A DNA stretch of 64,000 nucleotides from Prauserella muralis (lineage in GTDB: Bacteria; Actinomycetota; Actinomycetes; Mycobacteriales; Pseudonocardiaceae): the NCBI RefSeq assembly GCF_003202285.1, contig NZ_MASW01000002.1, forward strand, positions 806,001 through 870,000, written 5' to 3'. The position numbers and the translations under genes are program-made. Of the stretch, positions 17,609 through 26,090 are shown piece by piece; the first letter of the stretch is position 1; the number at the start of each line of letters is the position of its first letter. The notes below the pieces were generated by a model, which did not search any database, was not told where the DNA came from, and was given only the letters and a program-made list of their open reading frames with translations.

Positions 17609-18574
17609 TCAGTGCGTGAACACGATCTTTCCCGCGGTGGCGCCTTTCATCATGTCCTCGAAGCCGCGCTGGGCCTCCGCCAGCGGCAGTTCGGCGCCGA
17701 TCTGCGGCCGGATACCGGCCAGCGAGACGTAGGAGAGCAGGTTCTGCAGCTCGTCGCGGGTGCCCATCGTGGAACCGACCACCCGCAGCTGCAGGAAGAA
17801 CACTCGCTGCAGCTCCGCGTTCGCGTCGGGACCGCTGGTGGAGCCGGAGACCACGATGATCCCGCCCGGCTTCAGCGACTTCACCGAGTGTGACCAGGTC
17901 GCCTTGCCGACGGTCTCGAACACCGCGTCCACCCGTTCCGGCAGCCGGGTGCCTGGCTCGAAGCTCTGGTGCGCGCCGAGCTGCTCGGCCAGCGCCCGCT
18001 TCTCCTCGCTGCGGCCGGTGACCCACACCCGCATTCCCGCGGCCCTGCCGAGCTGCACGAGCGCCGTCGCGACGCCGCCGGAGGCGCCCTGCACGAGCAT
18101 CGTCTGCCCCGGCCGCAGCCCGGACTTGACGAACAGCATCCGGTAGGCGGTGAGCCAGGCCGTGCCCATCGTGGCGGCCTCGGCGAAGGAGAGCCCGGCC
18201 GGCTTCGGCAGCACGTTGCGCGCGGGGACGACGACCGAGTCGGCGAACGTCCCCTGGTGTTTCTCGGTGAGCAGGGTCCGCTTCGGATCGAGCGTGTCGT
18301 CCCCGTGCCACGACTCGTCGTTGACCACCGAGTGCAGGACCACCTCGGTGCCGTCGTCGAGGACCCCGGCACCGTCACAGCCCAGGATCATCGGGAACTG
18401 CTCGGCCTTGATCCCCACTCCGCGCAGCGTCCACACGTCGTGCATGTTCAGGCTGGCCGCCTTGACCGACACCCGCACCCAGCCGTCGGGCACGTCGGGG
18501 TCCGGTCGCTCGCCGACGACGAGCGAGGCCAGCGGATCGTCAGGATTGGCTTCTTTGGCGTAGACGGCGAACAT
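17609..18574 (-). CDS. MDR-family quinone oxidoreductase-like dehydrogenase
   Basis: A 321-residue medium-chain dehydrogenase/reductase. The N-terminal GroES-like half carries AASLNMHDVWTLRG, where zinc enzymes have a catalytic Cys, so it is probably zinc-independent. The Rossmann half has the NADPH motif VQGASGGVATALVQL. It likely reduces quinones or enones with NADPH. The start ATG is 6 nt after a TAGGTT box and lies back-to-back with the small membrane protein gene. Confidence 0.82.
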   Translation of the reverse strand: MFAVYAKEANPDDPLASLVVGERPDPDVPDGWVRVSVKAASLNMHDVWTLRGVGIKAEQFPMILGCDGAGVLDDGTEVVLHSVVNDESWHGDDTLDPKRTLLTEKHQGTFADSVVVPARNVLPKPAGLSFAEAATMGTAWLTAYRMLFVKSGLRPGQTMLVQGASGGVATALVQLGRAAGMRVWVTGRSEEKRALAEQLGAHQSFEPGTRLPERVDAVFETVGKATWSHSVKSLKPGGIIVVSGSTSGPDANAELQRVFFLQLRVVGSTMGTRDELQNLLSYVSLAGIRPQIGAELPLAEAQRGFEDMMKGATAGKIVFTH

Positions 18575-18580
18575 GGCGTC

Positions 18581-18599
18581 AACCTACCTGGCGTAGGCT
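18581..18599. promoter_or_regulatory. Back-to-back -10 boxes
   Basis: TAGGTT on the minus strand (18581-18586) ends 6 nt before the dehydrogenase start, and TAGGCT on the plus strand (18594-18599) ends 7 nt before the membrane protein start. Both give leaderless messages. The promoters must overlap, so polymerase binding to one should interfere with the other. Confidence 0.4.
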
Positions 18600-18606
18600 T
18601 TCCGAT

Positions 18607-18813
18607 GTGTTCGACGGAGTGGCCCGCTGGTGGGACGGTTTCGAGCTGTGGCTCGCGCAGCAGTGGTTCCCCGTGCAGTTCGTGCTGGTCATGGCGGTTC
18701 TGGTGCCGCTGTGCCTGGGGCTCGCCTGGCTGATCCACCGGGTCGTGGACTTCGTGGCCGACCGGGCAGGCCGGATGCGCCGGGGCGCCCGCCGCGCGGG
18801 CAGACGGTCGTAG
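18607..18813 (+). CDS. Small single-pass membrane protein
   Basis: A 68-residue protein with an amphipathic Trp-rich N-terminus (ARWWDGFELWLAQQWF), one long membrane helix (VLVMAVLVPLCLGLAWLIHRVV), and an Arg-rich cytoplasmic tail (RAGRMRRGARRAGRRS). I do not recognise the family. It starts at GTG just after a TAGGCT box. It is 9 bp upstream of the RNase gene, so the three genes (this, RNase, barstar) probably form one transcript. Confidence 0.6.
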   Translation: MFDGVARWWDGFELWLAQQWFPVQFVLVMAVLVPLCLGLAWLIHRVVDFVADRAGRMRRGARRAGRRS

Positions 18814-18822
18814 GCGCCGGAC

Positions 18823-19245
18823 ATGCTCTCCCGCAGGCGCATCAGCGCGGCGCTGATCGGCCTCCTCGTCCTCGTGATCGGTGGCTGGCTGGTCCAGGAA
18901 GTCGTAGCGGTTAACGACCCGGCCGAGCACCGGGGTAGCCTGCCGGGCGCGGGTTCGGGCCTCGAAGTCGTGCCGCTGTCGAGTCTGCCGGAGGAGGTGG
19001 ACCAGACCTGGCGGCTCATCGAGCGGGGCGGGCCGTTCCCGTATCCCGACAGAGACGGCACCGTATTCGGCAATAGGGAGAAGTTGTTGCCAGAGAAGCC
19101 ATCCGGTTACTACCGGGAGTACACGGTCCCGACGCCGGGCAGCGCCGACCGGGGCCCCCGCAGGCTGGTCACCGGCGAGGAGCGTGAGTTGTACTACACC
19201 GGCGACCACTACGCCTCCTTCGTCGTCGTGGACCCGCGCCGATGA
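18823..19245 (+). CDS. Membrane-anchored guanyl-specific ribonuclease
   Basis: A 140-residue member of the RNase Sa/N1/T1 family. Residues ~9-28 (AALIGLLVLVIGGWLVQEVV) are a signal or anchor helix. The catalytic domain keeps the general base Glu in FGNREKLLP, the Arg in GPRRLVTG and the general acid His in YTGDHYASF; GPFPYP and YYREYTVPTPG are also conserved. The two cysteines that form the disulfide of secreted RNase Sa are absent. It should cleave RNA after G, outside the cell if exported. The next gene is its inhibitor, overlapping by 4 nt. Confidence 0.88.
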   Translation: MLSRRRISAALIGLLVLVIGGWLVQEVVAVNDPAEHRGSLPGAGSGLEVVPLSSLPEEVDQTWRLIERGGPFPYPDRDGTVFGNREKLLPEKPSGYYREYTVPTPGSADRGPRRLVTGEERELYYTGDHYASFVVVDPRR

Positions 19246-19613
19246 ACGTGCAACAGCGTCCGGACGTGGCCACGGCCACGCAACAGGCCAGGGCCCGTGG
19301 TGCGTTCGCACACGTGCTCGACGGCAGCACCCGGCCCGACAAGCTGGGCACGCTCGACGCGATCGCCGCGGCACTGTCCTTCCCGGACTACTTCGGTCGC
19401 AACCTCGACGCGCTCTACGACTGCCTCACCGACCTGTCGTGGCTGCCCTCGGGCGAGCACGTGCTGATCTGGGTGGCCTCCGACGTGCTCAAGAAGGCCG
19501 ACCCCGGCGCCTACCTCGCCGTGCACGGCACCCTCTCCGACGCGCAGCGCGCGCTCGCGTCAGGCGGGGAACGCGCCAACAGCCGCACTCTCACGGTCGT
19601 CCTCGCCGACTGA
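19242..19613 (+). CDS. Barstar family ribonuclease inhibitor
   Basis: A 123-residue cytoplasmic protein with the barstar core: LDAIAAALSFPDYFGRNLDALYDCLTDLSW (the FPDYFGRNLDALYD part is the signature) and a final strand TLTVVLAD. Barstars block barnase/RNase Sa-type enzymes by plugging the active site with an acidic helix. Its ATG overlaps the stop of the RNase gene (ATGA), so toxin and antidote are made together. This protects the cell if the RNase fails to be exported. Confidence 0.9.
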   Translation: MNVQQRPDVATATQQARARGAFAHVLDGSTRPDKLGTLDAIAAALSFPDYFGRNLDALYDCLTDLSWLPSGEHVLIWVASDVLKKADPGAYLAVHGTLSDAQRALASGGERANSRTLTVVLAD

Positions 19614-19614
19614 G

Positions 19615-19650
19615 CCGCCCGCCCGCGGGCTCGTTCGGAGCGGCGGGCGG
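19615..19650. terminator. Hairpin after barstar gene
   Basis: CCGCCCGCC (19615-19623) pairs with GGCGGGCGG (19642-19650) around an 18-nt GC-rich loop, just after the barstar stop and before the convergent enoyl-CoA hydratase gene. The long loop lowers confidence. Confidence 0.5.
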
Positions 19651-19667
19651 GACGGCAGGGCCGCGTG

Positions 19668-20435
19668 CTACGGCACCCAGTTGGGCTTGCGCTTCTCGGC
19701 GAAGGCGGTGATGCCCTCCTGGCCCTCCTCGCTGGCGAAGAAGCGGGCGGAGGTGGCCAGCATCGACTGGAACGTCTCGGCCATGCCGCGGCCCGTCTCG
19801 CCCTGCAGCAGATCCTTGGTGGCGGCCAGCGCGGCGGGCCCGCCCAGCGCCAGCGACGTGACGTACCGCTCGACCTCCGCGTCCAGGGCCTCGGCGGGAA
19901 CGGCCGAGTTGATCAGGCCGACGGCCGCCGCGCGCTCGGCGTCGAAGGTGTCGCCGGTGAGGAAGAGTTCGTGCGCGGCCCTCGGCGTCAGCCGGGGCAG
20001 CACGGTCACCGAGATGATGGCGGGAATCACGCCGATGCGCACCTCGGTGAAGGCGAAGGTCGCCTCCCGCGCCGCGACGGCGATGTCGGCGGCGGCGACG
20101 ATACCGACGCCGCCCGCACGCGCGGGACCCGCCAGCCTGGCCACGACCGGCTTCGGGCTGGTCCAGATGCGTTCCAGGATCGCGGGGAACTCGTTGACCC
20201 CCTGGTCCTGCGCGCCGGCGCCGCGGGCCTCCTTGAGATCCATCCCCGCGCAGAACACCGGGCCGGTGTGGGTGAGCACGATCACGCGCACCGCGTCGTC
20301 GCCGATCGCGCGCTCGAGGCCGTCGCGCAGCTCCCTGCGCAACTGCGCGGACAGCGCGTTGCGGTTGTGCGGTGAGTCCAGGGTGAGGGTGGCGACCCCG
20401 CCAGCCACGTCGTAGTGCACCAGTTCGTCAGCCAT
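19668..20435 (-). CDS. Enoyl-CoA hydratase/isomerase family protein
   Basis: A 255-residue crotonase-fold protein. The oxyanion-hole segments are SPHNRNALS and PVFCAGMDLKEA, and the CoA-side loop is LAGPARAGGVGIVAAADIAVA. The catalytic Glu pair of classical hydratases is not clearly in place (the position after GGVG is a small residue), so the reaction may be another crotonase type. The ATG at 20435 has GAGGG 8 nt upstream. It is separated by 51 bp from the end of the sulfur operon and reads in the same direction, so it may receive read-through. Confidence 0.8.
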   Translation of the reverse strand: MADELVHYDVAGGVATLTLDSPHNRNALSAQLRRELRDGLERAIGDDAVRVIVLTHTGPVFCAGMDLKEARGAGAQDQGVNEFPAILERIWTSPKPVVARLAGPARAGGVGIVAAADIAVAAREATFAFTEVRIGVIPAIISVTVLPRLTPRAAHELFLTGDTFDAERAAAVGLINSAVPAEALDAEVERYVTSLALGGPAALAATKDLLQGETGRGMAETFQSMLATSARFFASEEGQEGITAFAEKRKPNWVP

Positions 20436-20486
20436 GCCAACACCCTCGCACATCGCCGCCCGGGGCGGTGCCCGATGTGCGGCGGC

Positions 20487-21248
20487 TCAAGCGGTGCGCG
20501 CCGCCGCGCCGAGAGCCTCGGCGTAGCGGCGCAGCACGACCTCGGCCACGCGCGCCTCGGCGCCCAGCGGCTCCGCGACGAGGGCGCCCGGTGCCGCCTC
20601 CTCGGCGAGCGCCTGGATGCGGTCGGGCAGCAGACCCGGCGCGAGGAACCACGACGCGACCGCGAACCGGCGTGCCCCCAGCGCCCGCAGCCTGGCGACC
20701 GCGGCGGGGACGTCGGGCTTGGCGGCACTGGCGAAGGCCGCGCTCACCAGGCAGCCGTGGCGGGCCTGCCAGCGCTGGGCGATCCGGGCCACGACGTCGT
20801 TGGCCGCCGAATGCGACGACCCGACCGCGGCCAGCACCACTCCCAGCGCGGGATCGGTCAGGTCGGCTCCGGTGCCGGCGAGCCGGCCCAGCGCCAGCTC
20901 CTCCAGCTGCGGGTCGGCGCCCAGCACGTCCGCCACGGGCACCCGCAGCCGCGGCAGGCGCCGGGTCACGTCGTCGATCAGTGCGGGCAGGTCCACGCGC
21001 GCGTGGTAGGCACGGCCCAGCAGGAGGGGCACCGCCACGACGTGCCGGTGCCCCTCCGTGTGCAGGGCCTCGAGCGCGTCGGGCACCGACGGCTCGGACA
21101 GGTCCAGAAAGGCCGCCCGCACGTCCAGCCCCGGCCGCCGCGTGCGGATCGTCTCGACCAGTGCGCGCACGGTCGCCGCCGACCGGGGGTCGCGGCTGCC
21201 GTGGGCGACGGCCACGAGCGGTGGCGCGGCGGCGGGTGCCGGCGTCAT
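20487..21248 (-). CDS. Sirohydrochlorin chelatase-like (CbiX family)
   Basis: A 253-residue CbiX/SirB-type chelatase with two repeats: PLVAVAHGSRDPRSAATVRAL with the metal-binding His, and a second half with GSSHSAANDVVARI. GRAYHARVDLPALI carries another conserved His. It likely inserts iron into sirohydrochlorin to make siroheme, the cofactor of the sulfite reductase at the head of this operon. Its ATG overlaps the cysN stop by 4 nt, and it is the last gene of the operon. Cobalt chelation for cobalamin is the alternative, but context favours iron. Confidence 0.87.
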   Translation of the reverse strand: MTPAPAAAPPLVAVAHGSRDPRSAATVRALVETIRTRRPGLDVRAAFLDLSEPSVPDALEALHTEGHRHVVAVPLLLGRAYHARVDLPALIDDVTRRLPRLRVPVADVLGADPQLEELALGRLAGTGADLTDPALGVVLAAVGSSHSAANDVVARIAQRWQARHGCLVSAAFASAAKPDVPAAVARLRALGARRFAVASWFLAPGLLPDRIQALAEEAAPGALVAEPLGAEARVAEVVLRRYAEALGAAARTA

Positions 21249-22531
21249 GCCTTCTCCGGAGCTCCCAGCGTGGAGAACCGGTCGCCCACCAGGCCCGCGG
21301 CCAGGGTGTCGCCGTCCTTCGGGTCGATCACCAGGAACGCGCCGGTGCGCGGGCTCTGCGAGTAGTCGTCCACCGGGATCTCCTCCGACAGCCGCAGCCG
21401 GACGCTGCCGATGTCGTTGAGCTCCAGCACGTCGGGACCGTCGACAGTGGACAGCGTCTGCTCGTCGAAGCGCGACGCGATCTCCTCGATCAGCCCCTGC
21501 ACCGTCCGCGCGCCGTGCTTGACGAGCACCCGCGTGCCCGCCTGCAGCGGCTTGCTCGACAGCCAGCACAGCGCCGCCGTGACCTCGTCGGTGACCTCCG
21601 GCCGGTCGGAGGCCGAGGCGATGAGGTCACCCCTGGCGATGTCGAGGTCGTCGGCCAGCATCACGGTCACCGAGCTGCCCGCGCCCGCCTCGTCCAGCGT
21701 GCCGTCCGCGGTGTCCACGCTCTCCACGGTCGAGCGCAGGCCCTGCGGCAGCACCACGACCTGATCTCCCGGCCGGACGGTGCCGGAGGCGATCTGGCCC
21801 GCGTAGCCGCGGTAGTCCGGGTGCTCCGGGGTGCGCGGCCGGATCACGTACTGCACGGGGAACCGGAACGGCGCCTCGTGCGGGTCCGGCGCCACGGGCA
21901 CGTTCTCCAGGTGCTCCAGCAGCGTCGGCCCGGTGTACCAGGGCGTGTTCTCCGAGCTCGTGGCCACATTGTCTCCGTGCAGCGCCGACACCGGGATCGA
22001 CAGCACCGAGCCGTCCGGGTAGCCCAGCGACGCCGCGTGCGCGGTGAACTCCTTGGCGATCACCGTGAACGCCGCCTCGTCGTAGCCGATGAGGTCCACC
22101 TTGTTCACGGCGAGCACCAGCCGCGGGACACCGAGCAGCGCGAGCACGGCAGCGTGCCGCCTGGTCTGCTCCACCACACCCTTGCGGGCGTCGACGAGCA
22201 GCACCGCAAGCTGCGCGGTGGACGCGCCGGTGACGGTGTTGCGGGTGTACTGCACGTGACCCGGCGTGTCGGCGAGCACGAAGCTGCGCCGGGGGGTGGC
22301 GAAGTAGCGGTAGGCGACGTCGATGGTGATGCCCTGCTCCCGCTCCGAGCGCAGGCCGTCCACCAGCAGCGACAGGTCCGGTGTGGACAGCCCGCGGTCG
22401 ACGCTGGCGCGCTGCACCGCGTCGAGCTGGTCGGCCAGCACCGACTTGGTGTCGTACAGCAGCCGCCCGACCAGCGTCGACTTGCCGTCGTCCACGCTCC
22501 CGGCCGTCGCGAGCCTCAGCAGGCTGGACAT
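21245..22531 (-). CDS. cysN: Sulfate adenylyltransferase subunit 1
   Basis: The 428-residue GTPase subunit of ATP sulfurylase, which drives adenylation of sulfate to APS. It has EF-Tu-like G motifs: ATAGSVDDGKSTLVGRLLYD (G1), DTPGHVQYTRN (G3) and NKVDLIGYD (G4), followed by two beta-barrel domains. No C-terminal CysC (APS kinase) domain is present, which agrees with direct reduction of APS here. The ATG at 22531 has GGGAGGGAAAG upstream. The cysD gene precedes it with a 58-bp gap. Confidence 0.96.
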   Translation of the reverse strand: MSSLLRLATAGSVDDGKSTLVGRLLYDTKSVLADQLDAVQRASVDRGLSTPDLSLLVDGLRSEREQGITIDVAYRYFATPRRSFVLADTPGHVQYTRNTVTGASTAQLAVLLVDARKGVVEQTRRHAAVLALLGVPRLVLAVNKVDLIGYDEAAFTVIAKEFTAHAASLGYPDGSVLSIPVSALHGDNVATSSENTPWYTGPTLLEHLENVPVAPDPHEAPFRFPVQYVIRPRTPEHPDYRGYAGQIASGTVRPGDQVVVLPQGLRSTVESVDTADGTLDEAGAGSSVTVMLADDLDIARGDLIASASDRPEVTDEVTAALCWLSSKPLQAGTRVLVKHGARTVQGLIEEIASRFDEQTLSTVDGPDVLELNDIGSVRLRLSEEIPVDDYSQSPRTGAFLVIDPKDGDTLAAGLVGDRFSTLGAPEKA

Positions 22532-22589
22532 CACTTTCCCTCCCTCGGCGCGCTGACGTTCGAGGCTGCCGTGCATGCCGTCGCTGCCA

Positions 22590-23528
22590 TCAGAAGTACC
22601 CCTCCCGCTTGCGGTCCTCCATGGCGGCTTCGGAGAGCCGGTCGTCCGCCCTGGTGGCGCCGCGCTCGGTCAGCCTGCTGGCCTGCACCTCGGCGATCAC
22701 TTCCTCCACCGTGGTGGCGGTGGACTCGACCGCGCCGGTGCACGAGCCGTCACCGACGGTGCGGTAGCGCACCATCAGCTCCTCGACGACCTCACCGTCC
22801 CGCGGGCCGCCCCACGGTCCCTCGGTGAGCCACATGCCGTCCCTGCGGTACACCTTGCGCCGGTGGGCGTAGTAGATCGAGGGCAGCTCCACGCCCTCGC
22901 GCGCGATGTAGTTCCAGACGTCGGCCTCGGTCCAGTTCGACAGCGGGAAGACGCGCACGTGCTCGCCGGGGCGGTGCCTGCCGTTGTAGAGGTTCCACAG
23001 CTCCGGCCGCTGCCTGCGCGGGTCCCACTGGCCGAAGGCGTTGCGGAGGCTGAAGATGCGCTCCTTCGCCCTGGCCCGCTCCTCGTCCCTGCGCCCGCCG
23101 CCGAACACGGCGTCGAACTTGTGCTCGGTGATCGTGTCGAGCAGCGGCTGGGTCTGCAGGGGGTTGCGGGTGCCGTCGGGCCGTTCGGTGAGCCGCCCGT
23201 CGTCGATCCAGTCCTGCACGTGCGCGACGATCAGCCGCAGCCCGTGCTGCTCGACGACCTGGTCGCGGAACTGGATGACCTCGTCGAAGTTGTGCCCGGT
23301 GTCCACGTGCAGCAGCGGGAACGGCACCGGTGCGGGCCAGAAGGCCTTGATCGCCAGGTGCAGCAGCAGCGTGGAGTCCTTCCCTCCGGAGAACAGGATC
23401 ACCGGCCGGTCGAACTCTCCCGCGACCTCGCGGAAGATGTGGATGGCCTCGGACTCCAGGGCTTTGAGATTGTCCCGCGCCGCGTCGGTGGCTTCGACGG
23501 GCACTGCGCTTTCGGACACTGCGGTCAT
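22590..23528 (-). CDS. cysD: Sulfate adenylyltransferase subunit 2
   Basis: The 312-residue catalytic subunit of ATP sulfurylase. The PP-loop motif is VILFSGGKDSTLLLHLA, and FPLLHVDTGHNFDEVI, AVFGGGRRDEERARAKERIFS and the C-terminal DRKREGYF are CysD hallmarks. With CysN it makes APS from ATP and sulfate. The ATG at 23528 follows cysH by 11 bp; the tight spacing shows a single operon. Confidence 0.97.
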   Translation of the reverse strand: MTAVSESAVPVEATDAARDNLKALESEAIHIFREVAGEFDRPVILFSGGKDSTLLLHLAIKAFWPAPVPFPLLHVDTGHNFDEVIQFRDQVVEQHGLRLIVAHVQDWIDDGRLTERPDGTRNPLQTQPLLDTITEHKFDAVFGGGRRDEERARAKERIFSLRNAFGQWDPRRQRPELWNLYNGRHRPGEHVRVFPLSNWTEADVWNYIAREGVELPSIYYAHRRKVYRRDGMWLTEGPWGGPRDGEVVEELMVRYRTVGDGSCTGAVESTATTVEEVIAEVQASRLTERGATRADDRLSEAAMEDRKREGYF

Positions 23529-23539
23529 GACGTCCTTCC

Positions 23540-24244
23540 TCAGCCGTGCAGGCCGCATTCGGTCTTGGACTGTCCGGCCCAGCGGCCGCTGCGCGGGTCC
23601 GCGCCGGGGGCCACCTTCGCCGTGCACGGGGCGCAGCCGATCGAGGGGTAGCCCTCGCTCACCAGGGGGTTCTGCAGGATCCCGTGCTCGTCGATGTAGT
23701 TGTTGAACTCGTCGTCGGTCCACGCCGCGATCGGGTTGACCTTCACGAGGCCGTTGCGGTCGTCCCAGGTCACGATCGGCGTGTTGGCCCTGGTGGGCGC
23801 GTCGACCCTGCGGACACCCGTGACCCAGCACGAGTAGTTCGCGAGCGTGTTGCGGAGCGGGACCACCTTACGCAGGTGGCAGCACAGGTTGGGATCCCGG
23901 TCGTGCAGCTTCGGCCCGTACTCCGCGTCCTGCTCCGCGACACTCTGTTCCGGCATCGCGTTCACGATGGTGATGTCGGGGTAGACGGTGGCCACCGCGT
24001 CGCGGGTGCCGATGGTCTCGGCGAAGTGGTAGCCGGTCTCGAGGAACAGCACATCCACATCGGACTTCACCTTGGTGGCGAGGTCGATGAGCACCGCGTC
24101 CTGCATGTTCGACGCGACGATCAGATCGTCCCCGAACTGCTCCACCGCCCAGCGCAGTGCCTGTTCGGCCGTGGCGTCGGCGAGCTCCTCGGATGCCCGC
24201 TCCGCCAGTGCCTTCAGTTCGTCAGTCGACGCCGCCACGGTCAT
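23540..24244 (-). CDS. cysH: Assimilatory APS reductase
   Basis: A 234-residue thioredoxin-dependent reductase of the CysH family. The pairs CCHLRKVVPL and SIGCAPCTAKV bind a [4Fe-4S] cluster, which marks APS rather than PAPS reductase. The catalytic Cys is in the C-terminal KTECGLHG. It converts APS to sulfite and AMP. The PP-loop-like fold begins at DDLIVASNMQDAVL. The ATG overlaps the stop of the zinc-ribbon gene by 4 nt. Confidence 0.96.
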   Translation of the reverse strand: MTVAASTDELKALAERASEELADATAEQALRWAVEQFGDDLIVASNMQDAVLIDLATKVKSDVDVLFLETGYHFAETIGTRDAVATVYPDITIVNAMPEQSVAEQDAEYGPKLHDRDPNLCCHLRKVVPLRNTLANYSCWVTGVRRVDAPTRANTPIVTWDDRNGLVKVNPIAAWTDDEFNNYIDEHGILQNPLVSEGYPSIGCAPCTAKVAPGADPRSGRWAGQSKTECGLHG

Positions 24245-24411
24245 CGAGTTACCTCCGGTATCTGCAGACCGATGAATCTCACCGAGAACACCCTTCGACA
24301 GGACGAACAGAGCCAGGCTCCGTTCTCTTCCGGTCGGAGATCCTCGTCGCCACAGTACGGACAGTAGAACGGCGTGGCGCGGGAGGGCTGCGAGGGCGCG
24401 GGCTCGGTCAT
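24241..24411 (-). CDS. Small zinc-ribbon protein of the sulfur operon
   Basis: A 56-residue protein with a CPYCGDED...CSSCRR zinc-ribbon (two CxxC pairs, 20 residues apart) and a conserved-looking tail VFSVRFIGLQ. It overlaps the genes on both sides by 4 nt (ATGA after sir, ATGA before cysH), so it is translated as part of the chain. Similar small proteins sit between the reductase and cysH in other actinomycetes, and I know of no assigned function. An electron-transfer, iron-binding or assembly role for the reductases is possible but unproven. Confidence 0.75.
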   Translation of the reverse strand: MTEPAPSQPSRATPFYCPYCGDEDLRPEENGAWLCSSCRRVFSVRFIGLQIPEVTR

Positions 24412-26090
24412 TTCAGGTCGGCCTCGTCGGCACGCGTCACCCACTGGGCGAACCGCTCGCCCGGTTTCCGCTGGTCGAGATAGGTGCGCACCACTCGTTC
24501 CACATAGTCCGTCAGCTCCGCACTGGTGACCTTGTGCCCGCGCAGCTTACGACCGAAGCCCGCGTCGAGTCCGAGCCCACCGCCGAGATGCACCTGGAAG
24601 CCCTCGACCTGGTTGCCGTCGTCATCGGTGACGATTTGTCCTTTGAGTCCGATATCGGCGACCTGGATGCGGGCGCACGAGTTGGGGCAGCCGTTGAGGT
24701 GGACGCTCACCGGGGTGTCGATGTCGCCCTGGATGTCGGCAAGCCTGCGCTCCAGGTCGGCGACCAGTTCCTGCGCCCTGGCCTTGGTCTCCACGATCGC
24801 GAGCTTGCAGAACTCGATGCCGGTGCACGCCATCACGCTCCGGCGCCACGGCGACGGGTCGGTCTGCAGCCCGGCCTCGGCGAGCTCGGCCTTGAGCGCC
24901 TCGACCTCGCCCTCCGGCACGTCGAGCACCACCAGCTTCTGCTGCGGCGTCAGCCGCACCCGCCCGGACCCGGCACGCTCGGCGGCCTTGGCCACCGCGA
25001 GCAGCATCGAGCCGGACGAGCGGCCGGCCACGGGGGCGCCGCCGACGTAGAACCTGCCGTCGACCTGCTCGTGCACGCCGACGTGGTCGATCGGCTCGGC
25101 GGGCACCTCGGGCGCGGGGCCGTCCAGCAGCGGCCGCTTGAGGTACTCGGTCTCCAGCACCTCGCGGAACTTCTCCGCACCCCAGTCCTTGACCAGGAAC
25201 TTGATGCGGGCACGCGAGCGCAGCCTGCGGTAGCCGTAGTCGCGGAAGACGCTGACCACGCCCGCCCAGACCTCGGGCACCTCGTCGCGGGGCACCCAGG
25301 CGCCCAGCCGCTGGCCGAGCATCGGGTTGGTCGAAAGACCGCCGCCGACCCACACGTCGAAGCCGGGTCCGTGCTCGGGGTGCTCGACGCCGACGAACGC
25401 GACGTCGTGGATCTCGTGCGCCACGTCGGCCTGCCCGGAGATCGCGGTCTTGAACTTCCGCGGCAGGTTGGCGAACTGCGGATCGCCGACGTAGCGGCGC
25501 CTGATCTCGTCGATCGCGGGCGTGCCGTCGATGATCTCCTCGCGCGCGATGCCGGCCACGGGGGAGCCGAGGATCACGCGCGGGCTGTCACCGCAGGCCT
25601 CCATGGTGGTCATGCCCGCGGCCTCCAGTTTGGCCCAGATCGTCGGCATGTCCTCGACCCGGATCCAGTGGTACTGGATGTTCTGCCGGTCGGTGATGTC
25701 GGCGCTGTCGCGCGCGTAGGTCTGCGAGATCTCGCCGAGCAGCGCGAGCTGGTCGGTGGTGAGGGCGCCGCCGTCGAGGCGCACGCGCAGCATGAAGTAG
25801 CTGTCGTCGAGCTCCTCGGGCTCGAGGGTGGCCGTGCGACCGCCGTCGATGCCGGGCTTGCGCTGGGTGTAGAGCCCGTACCAGCGGAACCGTCCGCGCA
25901 GGTCACCGGGGTCGATCGAGTCGAAGCCGCGGTGGGCGTAGATGTTTTCGATCCGCGCGCGGACGTTCAGCGGGTGGTCGTCCTTCTTCGAGCGCTCGTT
26001 CGGGTTCAGCGGCTCGCGGTAGCCCAGGGCCCACTGACCCTCACCGCGGCGCTGCTTGGTCCGTGCGGGGCGGCCTGCGTTCGGGGCCAT
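24408..26090 (-). CDS. sir: Ferredoxin-dependent sulfite reductase
   Basis: A 560-residue siroheme/[4Fe-4S] enzyme of the nitrite/sulfite reductase family. The cluster ligands are CTGIEFC and CPNSC. Two pseudo-symmetric halves are visible (ferrite-like repeats starting near NRPFRWYGLY-type text and again near VHEQVDGRFYVG). It reduces sulfite to sulfide with six electrons from ferredoxin. The sulfur operon context decides for sulfite over nitrite. The ATG has GGAGGACGAGG upstream, and a 138-nt stretch separates it from the leader peptide. Confidence 0.93.
   Translation of the reverse strand: MAPNAGRPARTKQRRGEGQWALGYREPLNPNERSKKDDHPLNVRARIENIYAHRGFDSIDPGDLRGRFRWYGLYTQRKPGIDGGRTATLEPEELDDSYFMLRVRLDGGALTTDQLALLGEISQTYARDSADITDRQNIQYHWIRVEDMPTIWAKLEAAGMTTMEACGDSPRVILGSPVAGIAREEIIDGTPAIDEIRRRYVGDPQFANLPRKFKTAISGQADVAHEIHDVAFVGVEHPEHGPGFDVWVGGGLSTNPMLGQRLGAWVPRDEVPEVWAGVVSVFRDYGYRRLRSRARIKFLVKDWGAEKFREVLETEYLKRPLLDGPAPEVPAEPIDHVGVHEQVDGRFYVGGAPVAGRSSGSMLLAVAKAAERAGSGRVRLTPQQKLVVLDVPEGEVEALKAELAEAGLQTDPSPWRRSVMACTGIEFCKLAIVETKARAQELVADLERRLADIQGDIDTPVSVHLNGCPNSCARIQVADIGLKGQIVTDDDGNQVEGFQVHLGGGLGLDAGFGRKLRGHKVTSAELTDYVERVVRTYLDQRKPGERFAQWVTRADEADLK

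Noticed and set aside
24408-26090. Assimilatory nitrite reductase
   Set aside because: The family is shared, but cysH, cysD, cysN, the chelatase and the Cys leader peptide all point to sulfite.
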